Part shown: piece by piece, positions 39,222-45,320 of the stretch | How positions within the stretch are numbered: position 1 is the stretch's first letter | How the letters are laid out: each line of letters starts with the position of its first letter | Virus record (IMG/VR): IMGVR_UViG_3300021963_000167 | Location: 1 to 53,091 of that record | Length of the DNA: 53,091 nt | Strand: one strand, 5' to 3' | DNA from: a virus | The notes under the pieces: generated by a model | The model's database searches: none | Seen by the model: only the letters and a program-made list of their open reading frames with translations | Told to the model about the DNA's origin: nothing | Program-made: the position numbers and the translations under genes

Positions 39222-39500
39222 CTATCCCGTTTTAATCATATCGTAGTCATCTTCGAGTATTTCTTTTAGATATTCATCATCCCACATATCATAATATGAT
39301 GTTTTAGCAAGATTTTTTCTAAATTTTTTTAATTTATCAGTTGGTTGGGACAAAATTAAATTGTATTTGCCGTTGCACTCTATGATTTTAAATTTTGAAT
39401 TTGATGCAAAGGGGCAAATAGCAAATCCATTTAGTTCTTCTCTAACTTGAGAAACTTCTTTAATCCAATTGAGTATATGAATTTCTTTATCTGAAAACAT
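39222..39500 (-). CDS. Hypothetical protein, 92 aa (start corrected)
   Basis: The frame is open to 39650, but the upstream part crosses both a terminator hairpin (39501-39534) and the 47-aa gene, so I place the start at the ATG 39498-39500. The product starts MFSDKEIHILNWIKEVSQV and contains LNGFAICPFASNSKFKII, a CPFA motif I recall from cyanophage proteins of unknown function. It ends in an acidic stretch, EILEDDYDMIKTG. No Shine-Dalgarno sequence is visible because the U-run of the terminator abuts the ATG; expression by readthrough would be needed. Confidence 0.6.
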   Translation of the reverse strand: MFSDKEIHILNWIKEVSQVREELNGFAICPFASNSKFKIIECNGKYNLILSQPTDKLKKFRKNLAKTSYYDMWDDEYLKEILEDDYDMIKTG

Positions 39501-39534
39501 AAAAAAAGAGTGCTTATTTCTATTTAAGCACTCT
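39501..39534 (-). terminator. Rho-independent terminator after the 47-aa gene
   Basis: On the minus strand AGAGTGCTTA (39525-39534) pairs perfectly with TAAGCACTCT (39507-39516), an 8-nt loop between them, followed by a run of seven T. It lies 6 nt beyond the stop of the 47-aa gene and directly before the ATG of the 92-aa gene. Confidence 0.85.
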
Positions 39535-39540
39535 AAAATA

Positions 39541-39684
39541 TTATTTACCTTGTCCCCGATACTTTTTCTTTCTTCCATTACGAGAAGTTGCTGAAAGAAG
39601 AGTGCGAGCAGACCGCCCCTGACGAGTCTTCTTTGGTGCTCCTGCTTCAAACACCGTTTTATTCATTCCACCTTTAGATGCCAT
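39541..39684 (-). CDS. Small basic protein, 47 aa
   Basis: ATG 39682-39684, TAA 39541-39543. The product contains GGMNKTVFEAGAPKKTRQG, then SARTLLSATSRNGRKKKYRG; about a third of the residues are Lys or Arg. I recall nearly identical short proteins beside the glycosyltransferase gene in cyanophages. Being very basic, it could bind nucleic acid, but this is inference. A clear terminator follows it. Confidence 0.8.
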   Translation of the reverse strand: MASKGGMNKTVFEAGAPKKTRQGRSARTLLSATSRNGRKKKYRGQGK

Positions 39685-39696
39685 AAGTTACCTCCA

Positions 39697-40464
39697 TCAA
39701 ATTACGCGAGTTTTTTCATGTCCTACTCTGATACGAGGATCGCACCAGATTTGATATCCTTGCTCAATTGCATCAAGACAGAATGAGACATCTTCGCCAC
39801 ACATATCTTGAACTGCACCAGACTCAAAGACTTGCATCTTTGGAGCAAACCAAGGATACTCAAGATTCTCAAAGACTCCGTGCTTAATCAGAACCCAACC
39901 AAAGCCAGTGTAGTCAACTGTGAAAGGCTTTCTACGCTTGGAGATTGACTCCACAGTTTCATGATTCATCACACCACCGTTCTTACGGAAATCATCTTCT
40001 TCCAACCAGTGTGCGACAGAGGTTGTGTGTCCATCTTCAGTTGCATACCATCCTGCAACAATTTCACGCTCTTCTCCTTCTTCTGAAAGAGCAACATCAC
40101 AGAGTTGCCAGAACTTGTTAGAATCAAAAACAATATCACTATCAATCCAGAGTTGATAATCATATTGAAGTTTACCGTCCCAAGGAATCTGCTTCGGACC
40201 TCGGAGTACATTTGCTCCAAGTACCTTACAACGTGCGAAGTTAACCATCGATGAGTAATCTTGAGAAATCTGAATACTCATTCCATTTTGAACTAGATCA
40301 AAGCAAAGTTGTACAAATGCTTTGAGAAAAATAAAAGAACATCCTCTTCCAGGTAAACAGAAGATAATACTCTTTCCTCTCATTCTTTCTTTAATTGCAT
40401 CAAAATCCCATTCTTGTTCTTTGGGTTTTGGTGTTGCGGCTTTAACAGTAAATCCTTTTGCCAT
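39697..40464 (-). CDS. Glycosyltransferase (GT-A fold)
   Basis: A 255-aa protein. Residues 31-45 SIIFCLPGRGCSF form the first strand and loop. LWIDSDIVFD near 106 carries the DXD motif that binds the metal and nucleotide sugar. CGEDVSFCLDAIEQGY near 220 has the ED pair typical of the catalytic region, followed by IWCDPRIRVGHEKTRVI. The fold predicts transfer of a sugar from an activated donor; the acceptor is unknown and could be virion protein, host surface glycan or DNA. It stands before the small basic gene, 12 nt apart. Similar genes near gene 25 occur in many cyanophages. Confidence 0.85.
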   Translation of the reverse strand: MAKGFTVKAATPKPKEQEWDFDAIKERMRGKSIIFCLPGRGCSFIFLKAFVQLCFDLVQNGMSIQISQDYSSMVNFARCKVLGANVLRGPKQIPWDGKLQYDYQLWIDSDIVFDSNKFWQLCDVALSEEGEEREIVAGWYATEDGHTTSVAHWLEEDDFRKNGGVMNHETVESISKRRKPFTVDYTGFGWVLIKHGVFENLEYPWFAPKMQVFESGAVQDMCGEDVSFCLDAIEQGYQIWCDPRIRVGHEKTRVI

Positions 40465-40513
40465 AAGTAAAAAATAACCTTCAGATCAATTTTATCAGTT
40501 TATTTAGTATCTG

Positions 40514-40705
40514 TCAATATGAAGAGTTTAATGGTATGAGTTTATTCACATACATCATTTCATATTGTAAGTCTTCCTTTGAAATATCAGCATCAAGTAA
40601 ATCAATCATTCTGTGTAGCATCTCCCAGATTTCAGAAAATTTTTCCTCTGAAAGATTGTGATACACACACCGATTCTTTGCATATATGTGATATATTTTT
40701 TCCAT
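40514..40705 (-). CDS. Hypothetical protein, 63 aa
   Basis: Starts MEKIYHIYAKNRCVYHNLSE and contains FSEIWEMLHRMIDLLDA. A common type of short cyanophage protein by recollection, function unknown. Between its start and the gene before it lies an AT-rich 39-nt gap with the self-complementary TTTTTCCGGAAAAATTTT (around 40710-40730). Confidence 0.75.
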   Translation of the reverse strand: MEKIYHIYAKNRCVYHNLSEEKFSEIWEMLHRMIDLLDADISKEDLQYEMMYVNKLIPLNSSY

Positions 40706-40744
40706 AAAATTTTTCCGGAAAATTTTTATTATTTTGTCAACGCA

Positions 40745-40936
40745 TTATATATCATCACTATGAGTATTCCAAGGGGGATTCCAATGAATCTGAACATCTT
40801 TCCAGGATAGCGTATCATCCATCCTGCAAAGACTACCTTCCAGAAATTCCAATAGGGCGTTCTTTGTGGGGTTCTGCGACTTATCATAGTTCCGGAAAAA
40901 TTTTAAGAGGTTGATATTTAGAGGTCGATTTGTCAC
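40745..40936 (-). CDS. Hypothetical protein, 63 aa, GTG start
   Basis: The only start that keeps the full frame is GTG at 40934-40936; an in-frame TAA lies 9 nt upstream. The product contains NLLKFFRNYDKSQNPTKNA and DTLSWKDVQIHWNPPWN. No domain recognised. An AGAG just before the GTG is a weak ribosome binding site. A second internal Met (MDDT, residue 39) would leave too little protein. Confidence 0.6.
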   Translation of the reverse strand: MTNRPLNINLLKFFRNYDKSQNPTKNALLEFLEGSLCRMDDTLSWKDVQIHWNPPWNTHSDDI

Positions 40937-41081
40937 CTCTGTAGGTTAGGAGGGACCCAAAAAATAATATACGGGACAACGCCGCGTCGCGACAACAACA
41001 AACGCCCATAAAACACTGTCGAATCACTATAATAACACTGGTGCCCCCCAGCGTCAACTAGAGGGCACACAGTCAGTTACA

Positions 41082-41204
41082 TCAGAACTCTACATCTGCC
41101 TCCACACTATCATCAGCATCGGCTGCAATACTATCAAGAATCTGCAGAATTTCGTTGCCGTTGTTACCTTGTGCAAGAAGAGAAAGAAGAACTTGCTTAG
41201 ACAT
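41082..41204 (-). CDS. Small conserved protein, 40 aa
   Basis: ATG 41202-41204, TGA 41082-41084. The product MSKQVLLSLLAQGNNGNEIL followed by QILDSIAADADD is a type I recall from many cyanophages (LLAQGNxGNEIL). Function unknown. The leader carries the AACACTTTTCTCC motif shared with other small genes and has no Shine-Dalgarno sequence. A hairpin GTGCCC/GGGCAC (41041-41068) 13 nt after the stop may end transcription, though it has no U-run. The remaining gap down to 40937 holds nothing I can name. Confidence 0.8.
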   Translation of the reverse strand: MSKQVLLSLLAQGNNGNEILQILDSIAADADDSVEADVEF

Positions 41205-41277
41205 AATAAAGGAGAAAAGTGTTAGAAACTGTGTGTGAATTGAGTGTCTTTATAGAGGCGCATCTCATTCCTCTTGA

Positions 41278-41520
41278 TCATACCTTACTCTCTAGGACCT
41301 CACGATACATCTCAACGTTGAAAGGTTCGGGATAGGCAGTACAGAACTTGTCCACAGTGTCGATCATTTCGTAGGCAGCAACATTTGCATCCTCATCATA
41401 ATCATCTGTCTGTGTGCATTCTTGATAGTAACTGGTGTTCTTGGCGACATAGATCAGATCACGCAGTATCTTATATTCACTGTCGGTCAGAGTGAGAGTG
41501 ATCTTGGTGGAGATTTTCAT
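41278..41520 (-). CDS. Hypothetical protein, 80 aa
   Basis: Starts MKISTKITLTLTDSEYKILR and has an acidic centre (QTDDYDEDANVAAYEMIDTV). No domain recognised. The leader CACAGTTTCTTACACTTTC lies 6 nt before the ATG and closely matches the leader of the 40-aa gene. Confidence 0.75.
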   Translation of the reverse strand: MKISTKITLTLTDSEYKILRDLIYVAKNTSYYQECTQTDDYDEDANVAAYEMIDTVDKFCTAYPEPFNVEMYREVLESKV

Positions 41521-41598
41521 TAAGAAAGTGTAAGAAACTGTGAGACTGGGAAGAGTATATTTAATGACCCCTCTGCCTAATGGGTCAGTATACCTTAC

Positions 41599-41757
41599 TC
41601 AGGCAGCGATAAGTTCACGATACTCTTCGAATTGCAGAAGTTCGCTATAGAAACTGTCATCGTTCGGAGTGCTCATCGTAGGAATGCGATTGATAGCATC
41701 ATAGCATTGCTGAACGATCTCATCAAAAGTATACTGAGAAGAAGGAACGTAGCGCAT
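41599..41757 (-). CDS. Hypothetical protein, 52 aa
   Basis: ATG 41755-41757, TGA 41599-41601. The product starts MRYVPSSQYTFDEIVQQCYD and ends QFEEYRELIAA. A hairpin GTGGGAT/ATCCCAC (41815-41840) lies upstream, between this gene and the one before. Leader contains CACACTTTAACAC. Function unknown. Confidence 0.65.
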   Translation of the reverse strand: MRYVPSSQYTFDEIVQQCYDAINRIPTMSTPNDDSFYSELLQFEEYRELIAA

Positions 41758-41856
41758 GAGAGTGTGTGTTAAAGTGTGCTGTGAGAGATACAGTGTTGCC
41801 CCTGTGGCTGCCTTGTGGGATGTACTCTTAGCAATCCCACTGTCTGATACTAATTC

Positions 41857-42111
41857 CTAGAAATCGAACACATCAGAGTTAAGTTGAATCACGTTAACTT
41901 TCGGATCATCAAACCTCACACCGTCCTTAGTTTCCTTCACGCCATACTCTTCATAAAGACGATTTACCAGGGTTTCGTAATCACCACACTCAGCAGCAAG
42001 ATGATACAAACCCTCATCATTGTTGATCCACAGTGCAACGTTCCAGGTCTCATAATTCTCCCAACCATTATAGGAAACGTCGAGAGCATTACGTTGGAAA
42101 GTGGTAGTCAT
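41857..42111 (-). CDS. NYETWNVALW-domain protein, 84 aa
   Basis: I start it at ATG 42109-42111; the frame continues 26 codons upstream through the neighbouring gene and leader and that part is unlikely to be translated. The core YNGWENYETWNVALWINNDE (residues 13-32) is a domain I recall from many phages and plasmids, of unknown function, in the DUF7249-like group. Two copies of the ACACTTT leader motif precede the ATG. Confidence 0.75.
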   Translation of the reverse strand: MTTTFQRNALDVSYNGWENYETWNVALWINNDEGLYHLAAECGDYETLVNRLYEEYGVKETKDGVRFDDPKVNVIQLNSDVFDF

Positions 42112-42145
42112 TTTAGGAAAAGTGTGATGGTAAAGTGTAACGGAA

Positions 42146-42328
42146 TCAGGCGAACTTTTGCTCTTGAATACGCTCCCAGAGTTCCTCAATCTGTTTGTAG
42201 GTAAGCGTCACTTTCCCATCAAAATCCAGAAAGTCGTCTTCAGTTTTGCCGCACCAATCTTCAATACAATGCATCAGAAATTCTGCTTCTTCGAAGGTAA
42301 CGGAAACGGCAGGAGTTGCGGTGATCAT
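42146..42328 (-). CDS. Hypothetical protein, 60 aa
   Basis: Starts MITATPAVSVTFEEAEFLMH and contains CIEDWCGKTEDDFLDF and a KQIEELWERIQEQ helix. Acidic, probably helical. Leader TTACACTTTTCTCC, 3 nt before the ATG, is the best example of the shared leader motif. Function unknown. Confidence 0.7.
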   Translation of the reverse strand: MITATPAVSVTFEEAEFLMHCIEDWCGKTEDDFLDFDGKVTLTYKQIEELWERIQEQKFA

Positions 42329-42349
42329 TTGGAGAAAAGTGTAAGGAAT

Positions 42350-42526
42350 TCAGTTAGAAGTGAGACGGAAGATTGTGTTGATTTTTGCATCAATCGAATC
42401 TGCAATCTCAGACTCTTCATCACCATAATCGGCATAATCTTTCAGTGCGGAACTGATAGCGTCCCACTCTGCATCTGTGAAGAGTTGGCGATAGATGGAA
42501 GCGGAGAGGTTTTGGTTGGTGTTCAT
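42350..42526 (-). CDS. Hypothetical protein, 58 aa, linker-led
   Basis: ATG 42524-42526 directly abuts linker copy 1; TGA 42350-42352. The product starts MNTNQNLSASIYRQLFTDAE and is acidic and helical (DYADYGDEESEIADSIDAK). No Shine-Dalgarno sequence, as with all linker-led genes. Confidence 0.7.
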   Translation of the reverse strand: MNTNQNLSASIYRQLFTDAEWDAISSALKDYADYGDEESEIADSIDAKINTIFRLTSN

Positions 42527-42554
42527 ACTACTGATGCACTTTCAGGGGCCCAGT
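42527..42554 (-). repeat. 28-nt intergenic linker, copy 1
   Basis: Exact consensus copy. On the minus strand it starts ACTGGGCCCC, has GAAAGTG in the middle and ends CAGTAGT directly before the ATG of the 58-aa gene. Flanks make a perfect 7-bp stem ACTACTG/CAGTAGT here. Confidence 0.95.
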
Positions 42555-42558
42555 AGTG

Positions 42559-42735
42559 TTAACTCAGACGGTCTTCGATATCATTGAGAACTGCAGCTAT
42601 GACCTCTGTGCTATCCTCACCGTTCTCCTCTAGTTGTTGCATTACGTCTTGCAACTGTGGTAGAATTGCGGTGACGATTTCAGGCACCCGAATCATCACT
42701 CCACTGCCCAAATTCTTATACTTTAGGGGTCTCAT
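42559..42735 (-). CDS. Hypothetical protein, 58 aa, behind a 17-bp inverted repeat
   Basis: ATG 42733-42735, TAA 42559-42561. The product starts MRPLKYKNLGSGVMIRVPEI and contains QLQDVMQQLEENGEDSTEVI, a likely helix. Not related to homing endonucleases. The ATG stands with no spacing after a perfect 17-bp inverted repeat whose loop holds a late-like promoter, so translation from longer transcripts could be blocked. Function unknown. Confidence 0.7.
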   Translation of the reverse strand: MRPLKYKNLGSGVMIRVPEIVTAILPQLQDVMQQLEENGEDSTEVIAAVLNDIEDRLS

Positions 42736-42787
42736 AGTTTTGATAGCATAACTGGGGGTATTTATGGGGGGTTATGCTATCAAAACT
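42736..42787 (-). promoter_or_regulatory. 17-bp inverted repeat with late-like promoter in loop
   Basis: AGTTTTGATAGCATAAC (minus strand 42787-42771) is perfectly complementary to the arm 42752-42736, with an 18-nt loop CCCCCATAAATACCCCCA. The loop holds CATAAATA, seven of eight late-promoter bases. The second arm ends exactly at the ATG of the 58-aa gene. Confidence 0.8.
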
Positions 42788-42799
42788 CAAAGTGCTGTT

Positions 42800-42973
42800 T
42801 TACCACCTTTCAGGGCAACTTAGGTCTTCGACATAAGCATCCACACGCTCAGCTGGTTCCAGTTGAAATAGTTTCTCCCAGTCAATCTGATGCGGGTCGA
42901 AGTCTGGAAACGCTGAAATATCCAAGGTCACTCTATAACGTACCTTCTGTGCTTGTTGAAATGCAACCGACAT
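42800..42973 (-). CDS. Hypothetical protein, 57 aa
   Basis: ATG 42971-42973, TAA 42800-42802. Starts MSVAFQQAQKVRYRVTLDIS and contains QIDWEKLFQLEPAERVDAYV. This is one of the few accessory genes with a Shine-Dalgarno sequence (AGGAG, 8 nt before the ATG). A late-like promoter lies at 43043-43050. Function unknown. Confidence 0.7.
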   Translation of the reverse strand: MSVAFQQAQKVRYRVTLDISAFPDFDPHQIDWEKLFQLEPAERVDAYVEDLSCPERW

Positions 42974-43036
42974 AAGTGTGCTCCTGAACGTGTTATCAGA
43001 CCACTATAAGTCTTCTGGGGCAGAAAGTCAAGGTCT

Positions 43037-43050
43037 TGGGGGTATTTATG
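43037..43050 (-). promoter_or_regulatory. Late-like promoter CATAAATACCCCCA
   Basis: Identical over 14 bases to the sequence in the loop of the 17-bp inverted repeat (42753-42766). It stands 64 nt before the 57-aa gene that ends at 42800. Confidence 0.45.
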
Positions 43051-43203
43051 ATGGCGTGGGTGTATTTTTGAGGGGTGTGTGAGGGTTTATGAACGTCCGG
43101 AGCGGGATTATACTTGACGGAATCGCGTTTCTGTGTTAGCGTCGCCTAAGATAACGAGCCCCAGAGACATTTAAAGAGCACAAGTTCTCCACCATTTTAA
43201 CAG

Positions 43204-43246
43204 TTTTCCACACCTTTTTCCACACTTTTATTATACTTTTTCCACA
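43204..43246 (+). other. Cluster of three DnaA-box-like 9-mers
   Basis: TTTTCCACA occurs exactly at 43204-43212, 43216-43224 and 43238-43246, and an inverted copy with two mismatches at 43251-43259. TTTTCCACA is the DnaA-box consensus reported for Synechococcus oriC. The stretch is AT-rich. It may be a replication start site or a titration site for host DnaA. Confidence 0.5.
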
Positions 43247-43257
43247 GGGCTGTGGAA

Positions 43258-43293
43258 TACTTAAGTCAGAAAATGCACACTTAAGTATAAATA
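43258..43293 (+). promoter_or_regulatory. Inverted repeat overlapping a late promoter, before GIY-YIG gene
   Basis: TACTTAAGT (43258-43266) pairs with ACTTAAGTA (43279-43287); the second arm runs into TATAAATA (43286-43293), an exact late octamer on the plus strand, 26 nt before the GIY-YIG ATG. Confidence 0.65.
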
Positions 43294-43319
43294 ACACAGG
43301 TATATTTTTTACGTTTTTG

Positions 43320-44336
43320 ATGGCATATATTTACTCAATCACCAACCTTGAAAGTAACAAACTCTATGTGGGTAAGACTAGCAAACCTAACCCCTATGAT
43401 AGATGGAAACAACATCTACAATTAGCAAGGAGTTTCAATAACTTACAAGAAAACAATTCTGCTCTCTCTATGCCTATACTTCGTGCTATCAGTAAATACG
43501 GAGCAGACAACTTTAAGTTTAGAGTGATTGAAGAATGTGATGATGATAAAGTAAATGAACGTGAAATGTATTGGATACAAAAACTAGAAGCAAATGGTAA
43601 GAATGGTTATAACATAACATTAGGTGGTGAAGGTATAAAGAAACCAAAAAAGTATTGGTCTAATCATCCTCATTCCAAAGCAGTAAGTTGTTATACATTA
43701 GAAGGTGAATGGATTAAAGACTATGAGAGTATAGGATTAGCAGTAGATGATGTAAGTGAAAAGAAAAAAGGTGGTCCCATTCGTGCTTGCATTAAGGGTA
43801 CAACATTTCAAGCATTTGGTTATAGGTGGAGTTGGAAAGGTGAGGAACTTAAGTTAATTGAAAAAAGAGTAAATGTTCGTGGTAATGTATATGGTATCAA
43901 TCCAACATTAGGACAAAAAAAGATGTGGAAGTCGATGGCAGATGCAGCAGAAGAAATAACTGGAAATCGTAAGAATAATGCAACTATTTCATACTCTTTA
44001 TGCAGTCCCAATCATAACAAATACCACGCTTATGATTGGTATTTTTTTAGAACAAAACCTACAAAATGGAAGGCAGCGGAGCATAAAGGATTTACAACTG
44101 AAAGTGCAAAGAAAGCAGGTAAAATAAGTGCAGAAAAAACTAAAAAACCTGTCTATGGAGTAAGTATTACAACGGGTGAAATTGTAGAGTTTGATAGCAT
44201 ATTAGCAGCTTCATATTTTATTAAAGGTGATGGAAATAAAAACGGAGTTGCTAACATTTGGAGTAACATTCAACGTATAAAGAACGGGCAAACTTGGTGT
44301 TATGCTTTTGGTTACAGATGGTATGAGAAGCAATAA
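43320..44336 (+). CDS. GIY-YIG homing endonuclease with C-terminal repeats
   Basis: 338 aa from ATG 43320-43322; a TTG three bases upstream is in frame but not needed. The N-terminal GIY-YIG nuclease shows AYIYSITN, KLYVGKTS, the Arg in YDRWKQHL and the Glu in NEREMYWIQKLEANG near residue 80. The rest holds three related DNA-binding-type units of NUMOD1 appearance: CYTLEGEWIKDYESIGLAV...FGYRWSW near 123-175 (first 19 shown), NVYGINPTLGQ near 190, and VYGVSITTGEIVEFDSILAA...FGYRWYEK near 279-337. Such free-standing genes cut sites in related genomes lacking them and spread by repair. It runs against the surrounding genes. Late promoter and inverted repeat precede it. Confidence 0.9.
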   Translation: MAYIYSITNLESNKLYVGKTSKPNPYDRWKQHLQLARSFNNLQENNSALSMPILRAISKYGADNFKFRVIEECDDDKVNEREMYWIQKLEANGKNGYNITLGGEGIKKPKKYWSNHPHSKAVSCYTLEGEWIKDYESIGLAVDDVSEKKKGGPIRACIKGTTFQAFGYRWSWKGEELKLIEKRVNVRGNVYGINPTLGQKKMWKSMADAAEEITGNRKNNATISYSLCSPNHNKYHAYDWYFFRTKPTKWKAAEHKGFTTESAKKAGKISAEKTKKPVYGVSITTGEIVEFDSILAASYFIKGDGNKNGVANIWSNIQRIKNGQTWCYAFGYRWYEKQ

Positions 44337-44365
44337 AAAAGCAGAGAATTACCAGTCCTCTGCTT
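44333..44365 (-). terminator. Rho-independent terminator for the minus-strand cluster
   Basis: On the minus strand AAGCAGAG (44365-44358) pairs with CTCTGCTT (44346-44339), loop 11 nt, followed by a T-run (44339-44334). It overlaps the stop of the rightward GIY-YIG gene, so it ends transcription of the small genes coming from the right; the plus-strand side lacks a T-run. Confidence 0.7.
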
Positions 44366-44391
44366 ATACACCCAACCACCATTTGATTGAA

Positions 44392-44451
44392 TTATCTATA
44401 CTCTACGATGTAACTTTGTTGTATAGCAGAGGCAAACATCTTCCTCTTCAT
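44392..44451 (-). CDS. Possible 19-aa peptide
   Basis: ATG 44449-44451, TAA 44392-44394, encoding MKRKMFASAIQQSYIVEYR. It starts 3 nt after the stop of the 45-aa gene; an AAGGAGG lies 13 nt upstream of the ATG, inside that gene. Very short, so it may be chance. Confidence 0.25.
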   Translation of the reverse strand: MKRKMFASAIQQSYIVEYR

Positions 44452-44454
44452 CTA

Positions 44455-44592
44455 TTAGACTTGTCCTCCTTGAATCAGTTGAATTGCATCACAGATTGAA
44501 CTTGTTTGACTATAACATTCACCTGTAGTTACATTGCATACAGCATACATGAGTTCACGAGAATGAATGTCGAAAGTATAACGAATGGTCAT
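44455..44592 (-). CDS. Hypothetical protein, 45 aa
   Basis: ATG 44590-44592, TAA 44455-44457. Starts MTIRYTFDIHSRELMYAVCN and contains TTGECYSQTSSICDAIQLIQ. Its ATG overlaps the TGA of the gene before (ATGA). No domain recognised. Confidence 0.65.
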   Translation of the reverse strand: MTIRYTFDIHSRELMYAVCNVTTGECYSQTSSICDAIQLIQGGQV

Positions 44593-44732
44593 TGGATTTG
44601 AGAATTAGGAACTTCTTGAATTGTTTCTTGAATTGTGATAATTTGATTCGTTTGAGTAAGGTATTCAGTTTGCATTACATTCGGACCAATGATAGATTGA
44701 CCGACAATAGTTGCGACTAGGAGTTCAATCAT
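44589..44732 (-). CDS. Small protein with hydrophobic N-terminus, 47 aa
   Basis: ATG 44730-44732, TGA 44589-44591. The first 16 residues MIELLVATIVGQSIIG are hydrophobic and could be a membrane segment or uncleaved signal; the rest is Gln/Thr/Ile-rich (QTNQIITIQETIQEVP). Both ends overlap neighbours as ATGA, so four genes at 44455-45002 are probably translated as a coupled series. Confidence 0.6.
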   Translation of the reverse strand: MIELLVATIVGQSIIGPNVMQTEYLTQTNQIITIQETIQEVPNSQIQ

Positions 44733-44905
44733 TGTGCGTTTTCAGAATAAAGAATGTCGTTCACTATTTGGCGAAACTTATCAGCATCAGTCACACATTC
44801 ATGAGATAATTGTGAATCTTCGATGTCGTATTGTTTCATCTCTAGCGTGTGAATCACGTCATTCATGATTTCAGTCAATGCGAAAAGTTTGTCTGCGTCA
44901 GTCAT
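44729..44905 (-). CDS. Hypothetical acidic protein, 58 aa
   Basis: ATG 44903-44905, TGA 44729-44731. Starts MTDADKLFALTEIMNDVIHT; acidic and helical. The leader has CTACACTTTTTC, 2 nt before the ATG, inside the end of the 34-aa gene. Function unknown. Confidence 0.65.
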   Translation of the reverse strand: MTDADKLFALTEIMNDVIHTLEMKQYDIEDSQLSHECVTDADKFRQIVNDILYSENAQ

Positions 44906-45002
44906 TGAAAAAGTGTAGAATTAAAAGTGCAATTTGTTGATCACTGAATACATCTAACTCATCATCAGTGAATGTACTTAACAGAGAGAGAACTTGCGTC
45001 AT
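44898..45002 (-). CDS. Hypothetical protein, 34 aa
   Basis: ATG 45000-45002, TGA 44898-44900. The product starts MTQVLSLLSTFTDDELDVFS and ends ALLILHFFND. It overlaps the following gene by 8 nt and starts 6 nt after the gene before, so spacing supports a real gene despite its size. Confidence 0.5.
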   Translation of the reverse strand: MTQVLSLLSTFTDDELDVFSDQQIALLILHFFND

Positions 45003-45008
45003 TAGGAT

Positions 45009-45320
45009 TCAGTCGAGTTTGATACCATTGTTGAAAGGAACATCACCATTGGATGTTGATACAAACCATTGATAGTTCTTTTGATAGACATACTCTCCAG
45101 ATCCATGAGTTTGGAGAATAGCATTGAGACGGGACTTTGTGGTGTTTGATTGATACCCGCCATCGAACAATTCAAGGAAAGTATCAGCAACCATTGCAAT
45201 CAGATTGTTATACAGATAAACGAAACTTACGCCTTCGATGTTAATGACTTTCGTATTGTCGCATTTCCAATCCTTTTCATTCAGGATTGCATCATTCATT
45301 TGTGATTCGATCTTACGCAT
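45009..45320 (-). CDS. Conserved cyanophage hypothetical protein, 103 aa
   Basis: Contains INIEGVSFVYLYNNLIAMVA near residue 27, LFDGGYQSNTTKSRLNAILQ near 50 and VYQKNYQWFVSTSNG near 78. I recall this arrangement from several T4-type cyanophages, without a function. A second Met (MNDAIL, residue 8) is a possible start. Leader contains TTACACTTCCC. No Shine-Dalgarno sequence. Confidence 0.75.
   Translation of the reverse strand: MRKIESQMNDAILNEKDWKCDNTKVINIEGVSFVYLYNNLIAMVADTFLELFDGGYQSNTTKSRLNAILQTHGSGEYVYQKNYQWFVSTSNGDVPFNNGIKLD

Larger units (their letters stand above)
42974..43319. other. Gene-free stretch of 346 bases
   Basis: No frame here encodes a believable protein. It separates leftward minus-strand genes from the rightward GIY-YIG gene. 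It contains a late-like motif at 43037-43050 whose 14 bases repeat those in the 17-bp hairpin loop, a possible -10 box TATAAT on the minus strand at 43107-43112 without a convincing -35, three DnaA-box-like 9-mers at 43204-43246, a hairpin at 43240-43257 and an inverted repeat with a late promoter at 43258-43293. GC-rich G-runs at 43037-43080 differ from the surroundings. Confidence 0.7.

Noticed and set aside
39222-39240. Hairpin ACGGG...CCCGT near 39215-39233 as a terminator
   Set aside because: Only five base pairs and no T-run on the strand of transcription; it also covers a stop codon by chance of composition.
41857-42189. Upstream 26 codons of the NYETWNVALW gene and similar long starts at 45974, 48388, 48955 and 50267
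   Set aside because: These extensions run through leaders or the preceding genes; the internal ATG gives the tight or overlapping spacing used elsewhere in the block.
41884-42556. Two plus-strand frames of 106 and 132 codons
   Set aside because: They cross several minus-strand genes and a linker copy; no leader or start signal on the plus strand.
43099-43195. Possible tRNA ending in CTCCACCA
   Set aside because: No matching 5' acceptor strand, no T-arm and wrong length; the CCA is followed by no tRNA-like fold.
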